Part shown: positions 22,257 through 32,008 of the stretch, piece after piece
Layout: every line of letters starts with the position of its first letter
Numbering within the stretch: the first letter of the stretch is position 1
Assembly: GCA_947471745.1 (NCBI GenBank)
Contig: CANJKZ010000093.1
Location: 2,775,501-2,839,500 of the forward strand
DNA: 64,000 bases
Direction: 5' to 3'
Source: Closterium sp. Naga37s-1
Lineage: Eukaryota > Streptophyta > Zygnematophyceae > Desmidiales > Closteriaceae
Notes under the pieces: generated by a model
What the model saw: the letters and a program-made list of their open reading frames with translations, nothing else
What the model was told of the DNA's origin: nothing
The model's database searches: none
Position numbers and translations under genes: made by a program

Positions 22257-24194
22257 GCCGCTCTAACAAGTGCGCGTAGTGACGCGCACGGTCGTCGCAA
22301 CTCTGCACGACAAATTGGTGGCAGACACTCATGGACGGCAAATGCGTCAACTGTACGTGATGGTGGAATTGCTCCGGAACACGGATACTTCAGGTTCTCA
22401 CCCGACAAAATCGTCGTGCCAAAATTGTTCGAAGGGCGTCACGACTTGACAACGTGGGTCGAGTCCATTGAGCCATAGTTGGAGATCGCACAGTTGAATA
22501 AGTTTGTTGACAGAGCGATGGGGGTGCTGCCTGAGGAGGATGCTGAGCGGCGCACACAATTTAATTCTGCACAACTGATGGTGTTTATGGTTATATGAAG
22601 GTGTTGCTCGCCGGTCGTCCAAGTTGCATTGAAGCCTTGCCGTCTTCGGGTGGACTCTGATTTTCAAGCTTGGAAATTCATTATGAAGACCTACAAGGCA
22701 ACGGATGACCTATACATCAGCCAGCTAGAACAATGGTTGACAGATCTAGAGATGGGGGAGCACGAAAGCGCAACTGCATATTGCAATCGCGCACAACAGA
22801 TTCTTGCAGACCTGTGTATGGCTGGCGTGGACTACGCAATGTCTTCCTTTGTCACGCATGTCATCAAAGTTCTTCCTGCAAGCTACAATCTCGTGCGACG
22901 CATGGTGAAACTCCCGGGTATACGCAAAGAGCTCGACGAGGATACGCTTTCCAGCTGCATCATTGAGGAGGAGTTTACCCTTGAATCTAAGTGGCGCAAG
23001 GATTAGCTTCTCGCTCAAGTTAACTATGTCGCGTCGAAGCAGCAGCGGCAGCAACACAAGTGGGGAAAATTGTGCGGAGAAGGCGACAACGACAAACAAG
23101 TCGACCGCGCGAAGATGACCAAGAGCGACGAGCGTTTTGGTGGTGGAAAGCGCAACACTCAACGATATTGCTTTGTTTGTGAAGATCCCAAACACATCAC
23201 GAACCAGTGCTCCGACCGCGTCAACAAGGAGGCTGGCAATGGTCAGGAAGCTCCACGCGGACGATCACAAAACCGTCTACCTCGTCGCGAAACCGCATAT
23301 CGCAAGGACAAACACCACTCTAATTCCAAGGAGAAGCAGCCGTCGGATGTCGGAAATTCTCGCGGAAAGGGAGCGAAGGATGCCGCAAGTGACGCCGTGC
23401 ACAACGAAGGGCAACCGCCATGTTCGATGGGCGGCGTGGTGATGGACACATCTGCGGAACCGACCATGATTTGGCTCCGGAAGCTGGCGAAGACTTCCAG
23501 GCGGTCGCTGCAGCTGTGCATGCAAATCCGACTGTGGTACTCCTTGACAGTGGCTGTTCGCATCACCTCATGGGGACGCGCGAGGCATTTGGAGACATGA
23601 ATGTGGGAGGCGACGTTCACTATGTGCGTGGATTCAACAGCGCTATTCAGCCCGCACAGGGGGGCGTTGCTCTTCAAGGGGCAGCGGGCACGAAGGTTCT
23701 CATTCCCGATGTGCTGTATGTGCCTGGTGTACAGGCAATCTGCTGTCAGCTGGACAGCTAAAGGACAGTGGTGTGCAGTTTCAGGACACAAGCGACGAGA
23801 CGCTTCTCATATTTGCTGAGGGAGCTGATCTCGGACGAGCGCGCTATACTGGTCGTATTCTCTGCACTGACCACCGCCCGTGTTCGTCGTAGCCGACGCC
23901 GCTGCCGACGGAGACGGTCGCGCTGCGGACGATTGCATCGTCTACGAAGTCGTCGGCGGACATTTGGCATGCAAGACTTGCGCACGCGAGCATTGATACA
24001 ATTAAATGCATGGCTGCACATGGCGCGGCAGCTGGGTTGGAGATCATGTCTGCCACGAACCTGGTATGCGTTTGTTGCGTCTGCGGGAAAATGGTTTGTC
24101 ATACCTTCCCCGACAAAGGTTCTGAGCCCGAAAACGCATTGGACGTTGTGCACATCGACGTCTGCAAACCCTTTCGAGTTGCTGCGAAGGATGG
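22257..24194 (+). pseudogene. copia iota (copy Y): gag, protease and start of integrase
   Basis: Resumes the gag frame after the LINE and matches copy X to 24194. It shows gag (LEQWLTDLEMGEHESATAYC at about 22720-22780), a CCHC knuckle (about 23167-23210), protease VVLLDSGCSHHLMG (about 23535-23575), and the GAG-pre-integrase signature at about 23955-24010. It has its own stop where X is open (23005-23007) and is open where X is stopped. It is cut off inside integrase after RVAAKD and joined to the S1 repeat. Confidence 0.88.
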
Positions 24195-24197
24195 GGG

Positions 24198-24712
24198 CCA
24201 ACTATCTGCGATTCCAAAATGCTGATCAAATGGAATATGGTAACAAAAACACAATTAATAAACACAACTTAAATACCAAACTACTCATACAAGTTTAATA
24301 AAAGATGACAAAGACCCCCTCCAAAGTACCACCAAACCCCCAAGACCACAAAACCATCTACTCGTCCATAACAAACATGTGATGCTTCTCTCTGGGTGCA
24401 GGGTTTGGGTGCAACGGTCTCGCACGACCACATGTTCATGCTCGCTTTCTCTATGAATCATTTCCCCACCCTCTAAATTAGAGAACATCTCTACCTATTT
24501 TAACCCCCACGGGTATCAAAGTTTAGGCCATGCGGAATGTGTTACTGGAAACAGGAAGCGATTGACTAGGAAAGTGTTTGCCTCCATTGACGAAGGCAAG
24601 ATGTGTGCCAACGACAGAATGCTGTCCACGTCGATAACGGCAAACGCATCCTCCTCCCCCCCCCCCCCCCCCCCCTCCCCGTGGGAGTCAAACGGACGCA
24701 TCCGGTGGCAGC
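24198..24712 (-). repeat. 0.5 kb repeat S1, copy 2
   Basis: Near-identical to 10757-11262. Both copies contain a C-homopolymer of variable length (about 11221-11235 and 24658-24675). The two copies are direct repeats flanking segment Y, but they lack TG...CA ends and a target duplication, so I do not call them LTRs. Confidence 0.75.
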
Positions 24713-24960
24713 GCACGGACCCTCCGCCTCTGTGAAATACTTGATCAATTCAAGACGTGGGTGAGGCATTATCTCCCTCGCAATGTGGAACAATGCCATG
24801 CACTTCGCGTACTAGACCACCCAGTCTTGCCCCTGGATCTTGATGTGACAGAAGCCGCCCGCCTTTGGTGATGCGTTCACCATCTGCCCGTTGTCCCCTC
24901 GGTCCATCCGATTGTGAAATAGCAGCGCCAGAGCCGTGTGGACCTGTGCACAGTGGGAGA
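24516..24960 (-). pseudogene. tail of an unidentified transposase-like gene
   Basis: On the minus strand a coding-like stretch enters at about 24958 (HTALALLFHNRMDRGDNGQM), has one stop (about 24810-24812), continues MALFHIAREIMPHPRLELIK, passes through a poly-Gly run, and ends EEDAFAVIDVDSILSLAHIL ... THSAWPKL at 24516. The reading is smoother than chance and half of it is conserved in the S1 copy at 10757-11262. I do not recognise the family with confidence. A C-terminal tail of a KDZ/TNP2-type DNA transposon protein is my best guess. Element alpha is inserted at its upstream edge. Confidence 0.4.
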
Positions 24961-24963
24961 GAT

Positions 24964-25093
24964 TGTCAAATGTTGTATCTGCTACAGTTTGTTTAGGCTT
25001 TAGTGGGGTAGTTACTGTGGGGTACAGTAAGTTTAGGGTTTCCTACTTGTACCCAACTCTTTCCTAGTGCGACCACTCTTGTTCATTCTGACA
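24964..25093 (+). repeat. alpha 5' LTR
   Basis: 130 bp with a TGTCAAATG start and TTCTGACA end. It carries the family core TTTAGTGGGGTAG ... GGGGTACAG ... TTTAGGGTTTCCTACTTG. Confidence 0.95.
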
Positions 25094-25123
25094 TGGTATC
25101 ACGAGCCTAGGCTGCCACCTAGG
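25094..25123 (+). promoter_or_regulatory. alpha primer-binding site and CCTAGG pair
   Basis: TGGTATCACGAGCC directly follows the LTR and resembles the usual copia site TGGTATCAGAGC, complementary to initiator Met-tRNA. Two palindromic CCTAGG hexamers follow at 25106-25111 and 25118-25123, six bases apart. Beta has the same pair at the same place. Confidence 0.8.
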
Positions 25124-26490
25124 ACCGCTTACTACTACGGGCCCACTATTCCGCTAGCAGCGCCCTCGTGCGCCCTACCTTACGTGCGCCCTCGTGCGCC
25201 TTTTTCTGCTTGTGCGCCCTCGTGCGCCCCGCCCTTCGTTCTGCCCGCGCGCCGTCCTGCAGCCCTCGCGCTGCCTCCTGCTGCCCTAGGCCAGTGCGCC
25301 GCCCCTGCAAGCTAGTAAGGCCCTCGAGCCGCCCCTGCAGGTCCGTCAGGCCCCCGAGCCGCCCCTGCAGACCCGTCAGGCCCCCGAGCCGCCTCTGCAG
25401 GCCCGTCAGGCCCGAGAGTCGCCCCTGCAGGCCCGTCAGGTCGGCGCGCTGCCCCTGGAGGACCACGTCGCCCGCGCGCAGACTCTGCCCGACCGCGCGC
25501 CGCCCCTGCAGGCCCTCGCCGCCCGCACGCAGCCTCTGCAGGCCCGTCAGGCCAGCGCGCGACCCCGTCAGGTCGCTGTCGCGGCCCCGTCAGGCCGCAG
25601 TCGCGGACTCGCCTTGTCGCTGACGCGGCCCCACCCTGCCGCGGTCGCGGCCCCGCCCTGCCGCCGACGCGGACGCGGCCCCGCCCTGCAGTGACGCGGC
25701 CCCGCCCTGCAGTGACGCGGCCCCGCATTGCAGTGACGCGGCCGCGCCCTACTGCTGACGCGGCCGCGCCTTTCTACTGACGCGGCCGCGCCCAGCTTCC
25801 CGCCGCGTTGCCCTGCCCGCGGCGTCGCCCTACCCGCCGCGTCGCCCTGCCCACGGCGTCGCCTTGCCCGCCGCGTCGCCCTGCCCGCCGCGTCGCCCCT
25901 GCCCGCGGCGTCGCCCCTGCCCGCCGCGTCGCCCTGCCCTACCCCGCGCCTGGCCCCTGGAGCAGCCGCCCCTGGAGCAGCCGTCCCTGGCCCCTGGAGC
26001 AGCAGCCACTGCAGCAGCCGCCCCTGGCCCCTGGAGCAGCCGCCCCTGCAGCAGCCGCCCCTGGCCCCTGGAGCAGCCGCACCTGCAGCCGCCCCTGGCC
26101 CCTGGAGCGGCCGCCCCTGCAGCAGCCGCCCCTGGCCATTGGAGCAGCCGCCACTGCAGGAGCCGCCCCTGGCCCCTGGAGCAGCCGCCTCTGGAGCAGC
26201 CGCCACTGCAGCAGCCGCCCCTGGCCCCTGAGCAGCCGCCCCTGCAGCAGCGAACGTCGCGGCCCTGTCCCTGCCCTGCACCAACTGCCGTCGCGGCCCG
26301 GTCTCGCCCTGCAGCAACTGCCGCGGAGCTCCCTGCCGCGGTCGCGGCCCCGCTCTGCCGCTGTCGCGGCCCCGCAGTCGCCTCCGTCATGCGCCTGCCC
26401 TTCCCACCACTGGTGAGCACTGCCCTGCCCGTGTTGCTACTGCTGTTACTGCTACTGCTTCTGCTTCTACTGCTGCTCCTGGCGTGGCCA
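25124..26490 (+). repeat. alpha GC-rich leader with minisatellites
   Basis: About 1.35 kb without real coding. Successive arrays are a roughly 30 bp unit at 25315-25450 (CCGAGCCGCCCCTGCAGGCC), a GACGCGGCC-based array at 25560-25800, a CGTCGCCCTGCCCGC array at 25800-25945, and a CCTGGAGCAGCCGCCCC array at 25950-26250. Every frame is open over long distances because of composition. A Gag capsid region would be expected in part of this space and is absent. Confidence 0.8.
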
Positions 26491-26491
26491 G

Positions 26492-27176
26492 ATGCAGCTC
26501 CAGGGCCGTCCGCGTGTGTCCCTCACGCCCCAGCAGCTTCGTCCGTGGTACGCCAGTTGGGGTTGTCGGGGTGGCAGTAGTGGGAGTCGTCCTGGAGTGG
26601 GTAGTTTGGGAGTCTCTTGTAGTGGCCCGGTGCAGCAGCAGCGTCGTCTGGCGAGACTCGTTCGCCCCAGCAGCTTCGTGAGTGGTACGCTCAGAGTAGA
26701 GGGTCGCTGGGTACTGCTCGCTGCCCGTACGTTATTAGCACGGGTGTCCGGACTGGTCAGCCTTGCGGGACGCCTGGTCACACAAAGTCTCGCTGCTTCG
26801 CCCGTCTGAGCGACGCTTGGCGTACAGGGTTTGGCGACGACGCTGAGCTCCCCGACTGGGTGGACCTACTTAGGCAGAGGGTAGATATCTTTGCTCTTGA
26901 CTATTATGCTATTCTCACTGCAATGTATGCATTGTCTACTAGTGCCGAGGGAGACTGTCACCAGTGTGTGCCGCCTGACCCCGGTATCCAGTCTGCTGCT
27001 CCAGGTGCCGGTGAGGCTGCTGCTCTAGGTGCTCGTGCGTCTCCTGCTCCAGGTGCTGGTGAGGCTGCTGCTCTAGGCGCTTGTGAGTCTGCTACTTCAG
27101 GTGCTTGTGAGTCTGCGCCTTCAGGTACTACGTCTACTGAGGCACTGCACACCTTCACACTGGACTCAGGTGCTCC
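26492..27176 (+). pseudogene. alpha nucleocapsid-like region and start of protease
   Basis: Starts with MQLQGRPRVSLTPQQLRPWY, one of the repeated LREWY-type motifs, with a second copy at 26662-26690. A frameshift near 26662 moves to the frame carrying CPYVIS ... CGTPGHTKSRC, an expanded zinc knuckle (CX13CX4HX4C, about 26725-26800). LLRQRVDIFALDYYAILTAM then follows, and a linker of GAGEAAALGA repeats. The protease motif FTLDSGA is at about 27150-27174. It breaks at once by loss of one base near 27175. Compare epsilon, where this region is intact. Confidence 0.8.
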
Positions 27177-30100
27177 CGCTGTTTCTTTCGCGACCGCACT
27201 GCCCTAGAGCAGCTCCCTAGACCGGTTGCTGTCTCCCTAGCTGACCCCTCCGGGGGTCCGGTCCTTGCGACCTCCACCACTGCCCTCCCTTGTCCTGCGG
27301 TCCCGTCCGGCACACTGTCGGGCCTTTACCTCCCCTCCTTCTCTACGAACTTGGTGGCGGGTTCTGCGCTCCAGGACGCGGGTGTTCACCCGTTCACCCC
27401 TGCGTACGAGCGTGTGACACACTGCACGTGTGCCCAGATGGGTCGTCACCTGGCTACCTTCACTCGGCAGCCGGGGTCGGACCTGTACACACTGACCACT
27501 GAGTCCCCTCACGTAGCTGCGTCTGCGTCTGCGTCAGGTCAGCTGTCGGCCCCCTGCTCGTGTCGCTCCCTGTCGCACCAGACAGTTCTCTGGCACCACC
27601 GTCTTGGTCACCCGTCAGTGCAGCGCCTTCGTGGCATGCACTCCCGGTACCTTGTCTCTGGTCTTCCCAGGGTTCTCCCTCCCCTCCCTCCCTCGCCTGC
27701 TCCTCCCTGTCTTCCCTGTGTCGAGGGGCGGCAGCGCGCCGCTCCTCACCCCTCCTCATTCCCTCCCACAGAGGCTCCTCTGCAGACTCTCCACCTGGAC
27801 GTGTGGGGCCCAGCCCGCGTCCGTGGACAGGGCCACGGGCGGTACTTCCTGCTGGTTGTCGACGACTACACGCGCTACACCACGGTCTTCCCCTTGCGCA
27901 CCAAGGGTGAGGTCCCTGATGTTTTGATCCCTTGGATCCGCGCTGCTCGTCTCCAGCTCCGCGAGCGGTTCCAGTCGGACTTTCCCGTCCTGCGTCTGCA
28001 CTCTGACCGGGGTGGTGAGTTTTCCTCCGACCTCTTGGCAGCCTACTGTGCGGAGCACGGCATCCGTCAGACGTTCACGCTTCCGGCCTCTCCACAGCAG
28101 AATGGGGTTGCTGAGCGCCGCATTGGCTTAGTCATGGAGATCGCTCGTACCTCCTTGTTCCATGCGGCTGCCCCCCATTTCCTGTGGCCGTTTGCAGTCC
28201 GGTACGCTGCGCATCAGCTCAACCTCTGGCCCCGTGTCTCTGCTCCGGAGACCTCGCCCACACTGCAATGGACGGGGCAGGTTGGCGATGCGTCGCGTTT
28301 CCGGGTCTGGGGTGCTCGTGCCTTTGTCCGCCATACCACTGCGGACAAGCTCTCTGCCCGCGCTGTGCCCTGTGTCTTCCTTGGCTTTGTCTCTGACGCG
28401 CCTGGTTGGCAGTTTTACCACCCCACCTCGCGCCATGTCTTCCCCTCTGAGGAAGTCACTTTTGACGATTCGGTACCCTTTTACCGTCTGTTCCCCTACC
28501 GCACTGCTCCGCTCCCTCCCCCGCCTCTCTTCCTCACCCCAGGTGCTGATGTGGTAGACCCCCTCCCTCCCCAGGGTCCTGCTCCCTCAGGTGTTTCCCA
28601 GGTAGACGCAGTCGAGCCTGTCGAGGTAGCTGTCGACTCTGGTCCTGTGAGGGCTACTGAGCCTGGGGGTGCTGAGACTGGGGGTGCTGAGCCTGGGGGT
28701 GCTGAGACTGAGGGTGCTGAGCCTGGGGGTGCTGAGACTGGGGGTGCTGAGACTGGGGGTGCTGAGACTGGGGGTGCTGAGCCTGGTGGCGCTCCCTCTT
28801 CACAGCAGCTGCGTGAGTGGTACTCTCAGCGTTGCAGCCTCCGGCGTGGGGCTACTGGAGCTGGGGGTTCTGCCAGAGTTGGGGCTGGTGGTGCTGCGGG
28901 TACTGTGTCACGGCCGGAGCCTCCCTCCCCTCAGCGGCTACGTGAGTGGTACGCTCGGCGCTGCAGCCTCCGGAGTGGAGCTCCTAGTTTTGAGGTGCCG
29001 CCTGCTGGAGGCCCTGCTGCTGCTGGAGGTCCTGGAGCTGCTGGAGGTGCTGCTGGTGCTGCTGGAGGTACTGGAGCTGCTGGAGGTGCTGCTGGTGCTG
29101 GTCCTGCTGGAGGTGCTGCTGGTGCTGCTGGAGGTCCTGGAGCTACTGGAGGTGCTGCTGGTGCTAGTCCTGCTGGCGGTGCTGCTGGTGCTGCTGGAGG
29201 TACTGGAGCTGCTGGAGCTACTGGTGGTGCTACTGGTCCTGGGGCTGGTGGTGCTGCAGGAGCTGGTGCTACTGGAGGTACTGGAGTTGACACTACTGGA
29301 GCTGCTGGTGGTGCTGCGGGAGTTGGAGCTGCTGCTGGGGGTTCTGGTGCTGTCTCTACTGGTTCTGGGGGCACTTCACGGCCGCGGCCATACTTCGTTC
29401 CGCTCCTTCAGCAGGTTCTTGGTCAGCCGCCTCCTCCTTGTCCTGCTCCCTCTTTAGGGTGTCCTCCGCCTGTCCAGTCGCAATCACAGTTACCGCCTGC
29501 CTCGCCACTTCCTGGTCCTTCTCCCTACGCTGGTCCGACAGGAGGTCTTACGGAGCGTCGTGAGCCTGAGTCTCGTCCTGTGTCGCCTGAGTCTCGTTCT
29601 GCGTCACCTGTTCGTGCTGCTCGCACTTGTCGTCGTGTCCCGCGTCAGCGTCCTCCTGCTGTCCCAGGCACTCACCAGATGTCGCTTCGTCTTTCCACTG
29701 CTCCACAGCGTGTCCCTCTGCCTTCTCCTCCTGCGTCCTCCCTTCCTGCCCTTGCTGACCCGGAGTCTGACTCTCTTCATGCTGCTAGTCCTACTGTCAC
29801 GCGTCCCCTGGCCACAGTTGTCACTGACCCTTCCTTTGAGTCAGCTGCTGCGTCTGCCTTGGTTGCTGAGCTTGTCGACTTTGCTGCTCACTGTCGTCTA
29901 GACTACGCTGCGAGTCTTGTTGCTGAGTCTGAGTCTGTCTGTCCTCCGTCCGTCCGGGGTGAGTGTGCTCTTGGCACGGACGTCCTTGCGGACAGGCAGG
30001 AGGAGTTTGAGTGCTTTGCCGCCGCTGTACCTCATCTCGTGTCCATGCTGATTGCACCTGAGGGAGACCCGGATGCTCCAGACATCCCGACCCCGCGCTC

Positions 30101-31643
30101 TTACGCTGAGGCGATCGCGGGTGAGTACTCCTCTCAGTGGCAGACAGCCATGGATGCAGAGATGGCATCCTGGAAGTCCACTGGCACTTACGTCGACGAG
30201 GTTCCCCCTCCTGGGGCGAACATCGTCAGTGGCATGTGGATTTTCAGGGTGAAGCGGCCGCCAGGTTCTCCGCCTGTCTTCAAGGCTCGTTACGTTGCTC
30301 GAGGCTTCAGTCAGCGAGAGGGAGTAGACTTCTTCCAGACCTTCTCCCCCACCCCGAAGATGACCACTCTTCGGGTGCTACTGCACGTTGCCGCTCAGTG
30401 TGACTACGAGCTTCACTCTCTGGACTTCAGCACAGCTTTCTTGCAGGGCAGCCTGCACGAGGAGATCTGGCTGCGCCGCCCTCCTGGCTTCACTGGGTCG
30501 TTTCCTCCTGGTACCCAGTGGAGCCTCCGGCGGCCGGTCTACGGTCTCCGCCAGGCGCCACGTGAGTGGTACGACACACCGAGGACTACACTTGCGGCTC
30601 TTGAGTTCGCACCTTCTACTGCTGACCCGTCGCTGTTTCTTCGCACTGACACTTCGCTGCCGCCGTTCTACATCCTCGTGTACGTCGACGCTGCTGACAC
30701 TGAGGCTCTCGCCCACGTGAAGTCGGAGCTGCAGAAGAGACACACGTGCACAGACCTGGGTGAACTGCGCAGCTACCTTGGCTTGCAGATCACCCGGGAC
30801 AGAGCACGCCGCACCATCACACTGACTCAGTCACACATGGTGCAGCAGGTCCTTCAGCGCTTTGGCTTCACCTGGTCCTCGGCACAGGCCACTCCTCTGG
30901 CTACAGGTCACTCGCTCTCAGCTCCACCTTCGGACAAGTCCGTAGAGCCGAGTGGTCCTTACCCAAAGCTAGTTGGCTGCCTCATGTACCTGATGACTTG
31001 CACTCGTCCTGACCTCGCGTACCCTCTTGGCCTTCTGGCTCGCTACGTGGCTCCTGGTTGGCACCGAAAGGTGCACATGGATGCTGCTAAGAGGGTACTG
31101 CGCTACATGTGCAGTACATCAAGCATGGGACTCGTGCTTGGAGGGAGGAGCTCAGTTGTTCTCACTGGGCACTCAGACGCTTCTTGGGTTGACGACCAGG
31201 CTACTCAGCGGTCGTCACAGGGTTACACCTTCAGCCTTGGCTCTGGTTCAGTTTCTTGGCGTTCTACTCGCTCGTCTTCAGTTCTCAGCTCCAGTTGCGA
31301 GGCTGAGATCTACGCCACAGCCATGGCTGCACAGGAGTTACGCTGACTCACCTACCTGCTGACCGACTTGGGAGAGCGGCCTCGTTCTCTTCCAGTGCTG
31401 TACGTCGACAACAAGGCTGCCATTGCCTTGTGTGAGGAGCACAGACTGGAGCACAGAACGAAGCACATCGCTCTGCGTTACTTCCTGGCTCGAGAGTTGC
31501 AGCAGCGTGGTCAGCTTCGTCTGCGTTACGTGGCCACTCAGGCCAACACCGCTGATATATTCACCAAGGCACTTCAGTCTGGTGATCATCAGCATTTCTG
31601 CACTATGCTGGGGCTTGTGCCCACTTTTCCTCACTTGCTGTAG
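27177..31643 (+). pseudogene. pol: alpha pol: protease end, integrase, RT, RNase H
   Basis: One long frame runs to a TGA at 31344-31346 (a Trp codon in sister copies) and reopens to 31643. Domains: GAG-pre-integrase LWHHRLGHPSVQRLRGMH (about 27580-27640) with CLPC; integrase Asp at about 27799 (LHLDVWGP), Asp at about 28005 (HSDRGGEFSSDLL) and Glu at about 28113 (QQNGVAERR); a Gly/Ala/Glu-rich linker of about 450 residues with two LREWY motifs (28802-28825, 28928-28955); then RT from about 30090. The catalytic loop reads YVDAADTEAL because 18 bases (DLVFAT in relatives) are deleted at about 30690. RNase H (HSDASWVDD, SSSCEAEIYA, LYVDNKAAIALCEEHR) is interrupted by the TGA. Confidence 0.93.
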
Positions 31644-31850
31644 GCTTTGCCTGTACTGTGATCTATATATATATATACCTGCATGCTTGCTTTGCTAGGT
31701 CGAGATCACTGTGTTGTTTGTGTTGTATATATGCCTCTGCATGTGAACTGGCCTTGTGGCCCTTTGCTTGTGCTCAGTGTGTGTGGTAACTTTGTGATCC
31801 ACCCTGAGCTTGCTTTGTCTTTCTTGACTGGTCTTGTGACCCCTTGCTTT

Positions 31851-31873
31851 CCCCCACTTTGCCTATGGGGGTG
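31851..31873 (+). promoter_or_regulatory. alpha polypurine-tract hairpin region
   Basis: CCCCCACTTTGCCTATGGGGGTG directly before the 3' LTR, shown here by its ends: CCCCCA and TGGGGG form a perfect inverted repeat. The same 22-23 bp block precedes the 3' LTR of five other elements in this window. Confidence 0.75.
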
Positions 31874-32003
31874 TGTCAAATGTTGTATCTGCTACTGTTT
31901 GTTTAGGCTGTAGTGGGGTTGTTACTGTGGGGTACAGAAAGTTTAGGGTTTCCTACTTGTACCCAACTCTTTCATAGTGCAACCACTCTTGTTCATTCTG
32001 ACA
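31874..32003 (+). repeat. alpha 3' LTR
   Basis: 130 bp, six differences from 24964-25093, followed by the GAGAT duplication. Confidence 0.95.
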
Positions 32004-32008
32004 GAGAT

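Larger units (their letters stand above)
11263..24194. repeat. segmental duplication, copy Y (interrupted)
   Basis: Counterpart of copy X, held in pieces 11263-12288, 14971-16099 and 22269-24194. The first gap is the LTR element lambda (12289-14970, plus one TSD copy) and the second is a LINE (16100-22256, plus one TSD copy). Y lacks the SINE of X. Y ends inside the integrase of iota, where it joins the S1 repeat. Direct reading of aligned blocks suggests a few percent divergence. Confidence 0.88.
24964..32003 (+). mobile_element. Ty1/copia retrotransposon alpha (7,040 bp)
   Basis: Complete element with 130 bp LTRs (24964-25093 and 31874-32003) that differ at six bases (about 4.6%). It has TGTC...GACA ends and the target duplication GAGAT (24959-24963, 32004-32008). 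Order: LTR, primer site, GC-rich repeat leader, nucleocapsid-like region, protease, integrase, long linker, RT, RNase H, polypurine tract, LTR. Protease-integrase-RT-RNase H is the copia order. No capsid-type Gag is left, and the RT active site is deleted, so it is a full-length but dead copy. Confidence 0.95.

Noticed and set aside
10757..24712. S1 repeats as LTRs of a 14 kb retrotransposon
   Set aside because: No TG...CA termini, no target duplication, no primer or polypurine site next to them, and they carry a coding tail on the minus strand.
28669..29457. Leu/Val-rich frame overlapping alpha's pol
   Set aside because: Out-of-frame shadow of the GGAEP and Gly/Ala repeat linker of the integrase-RT region.
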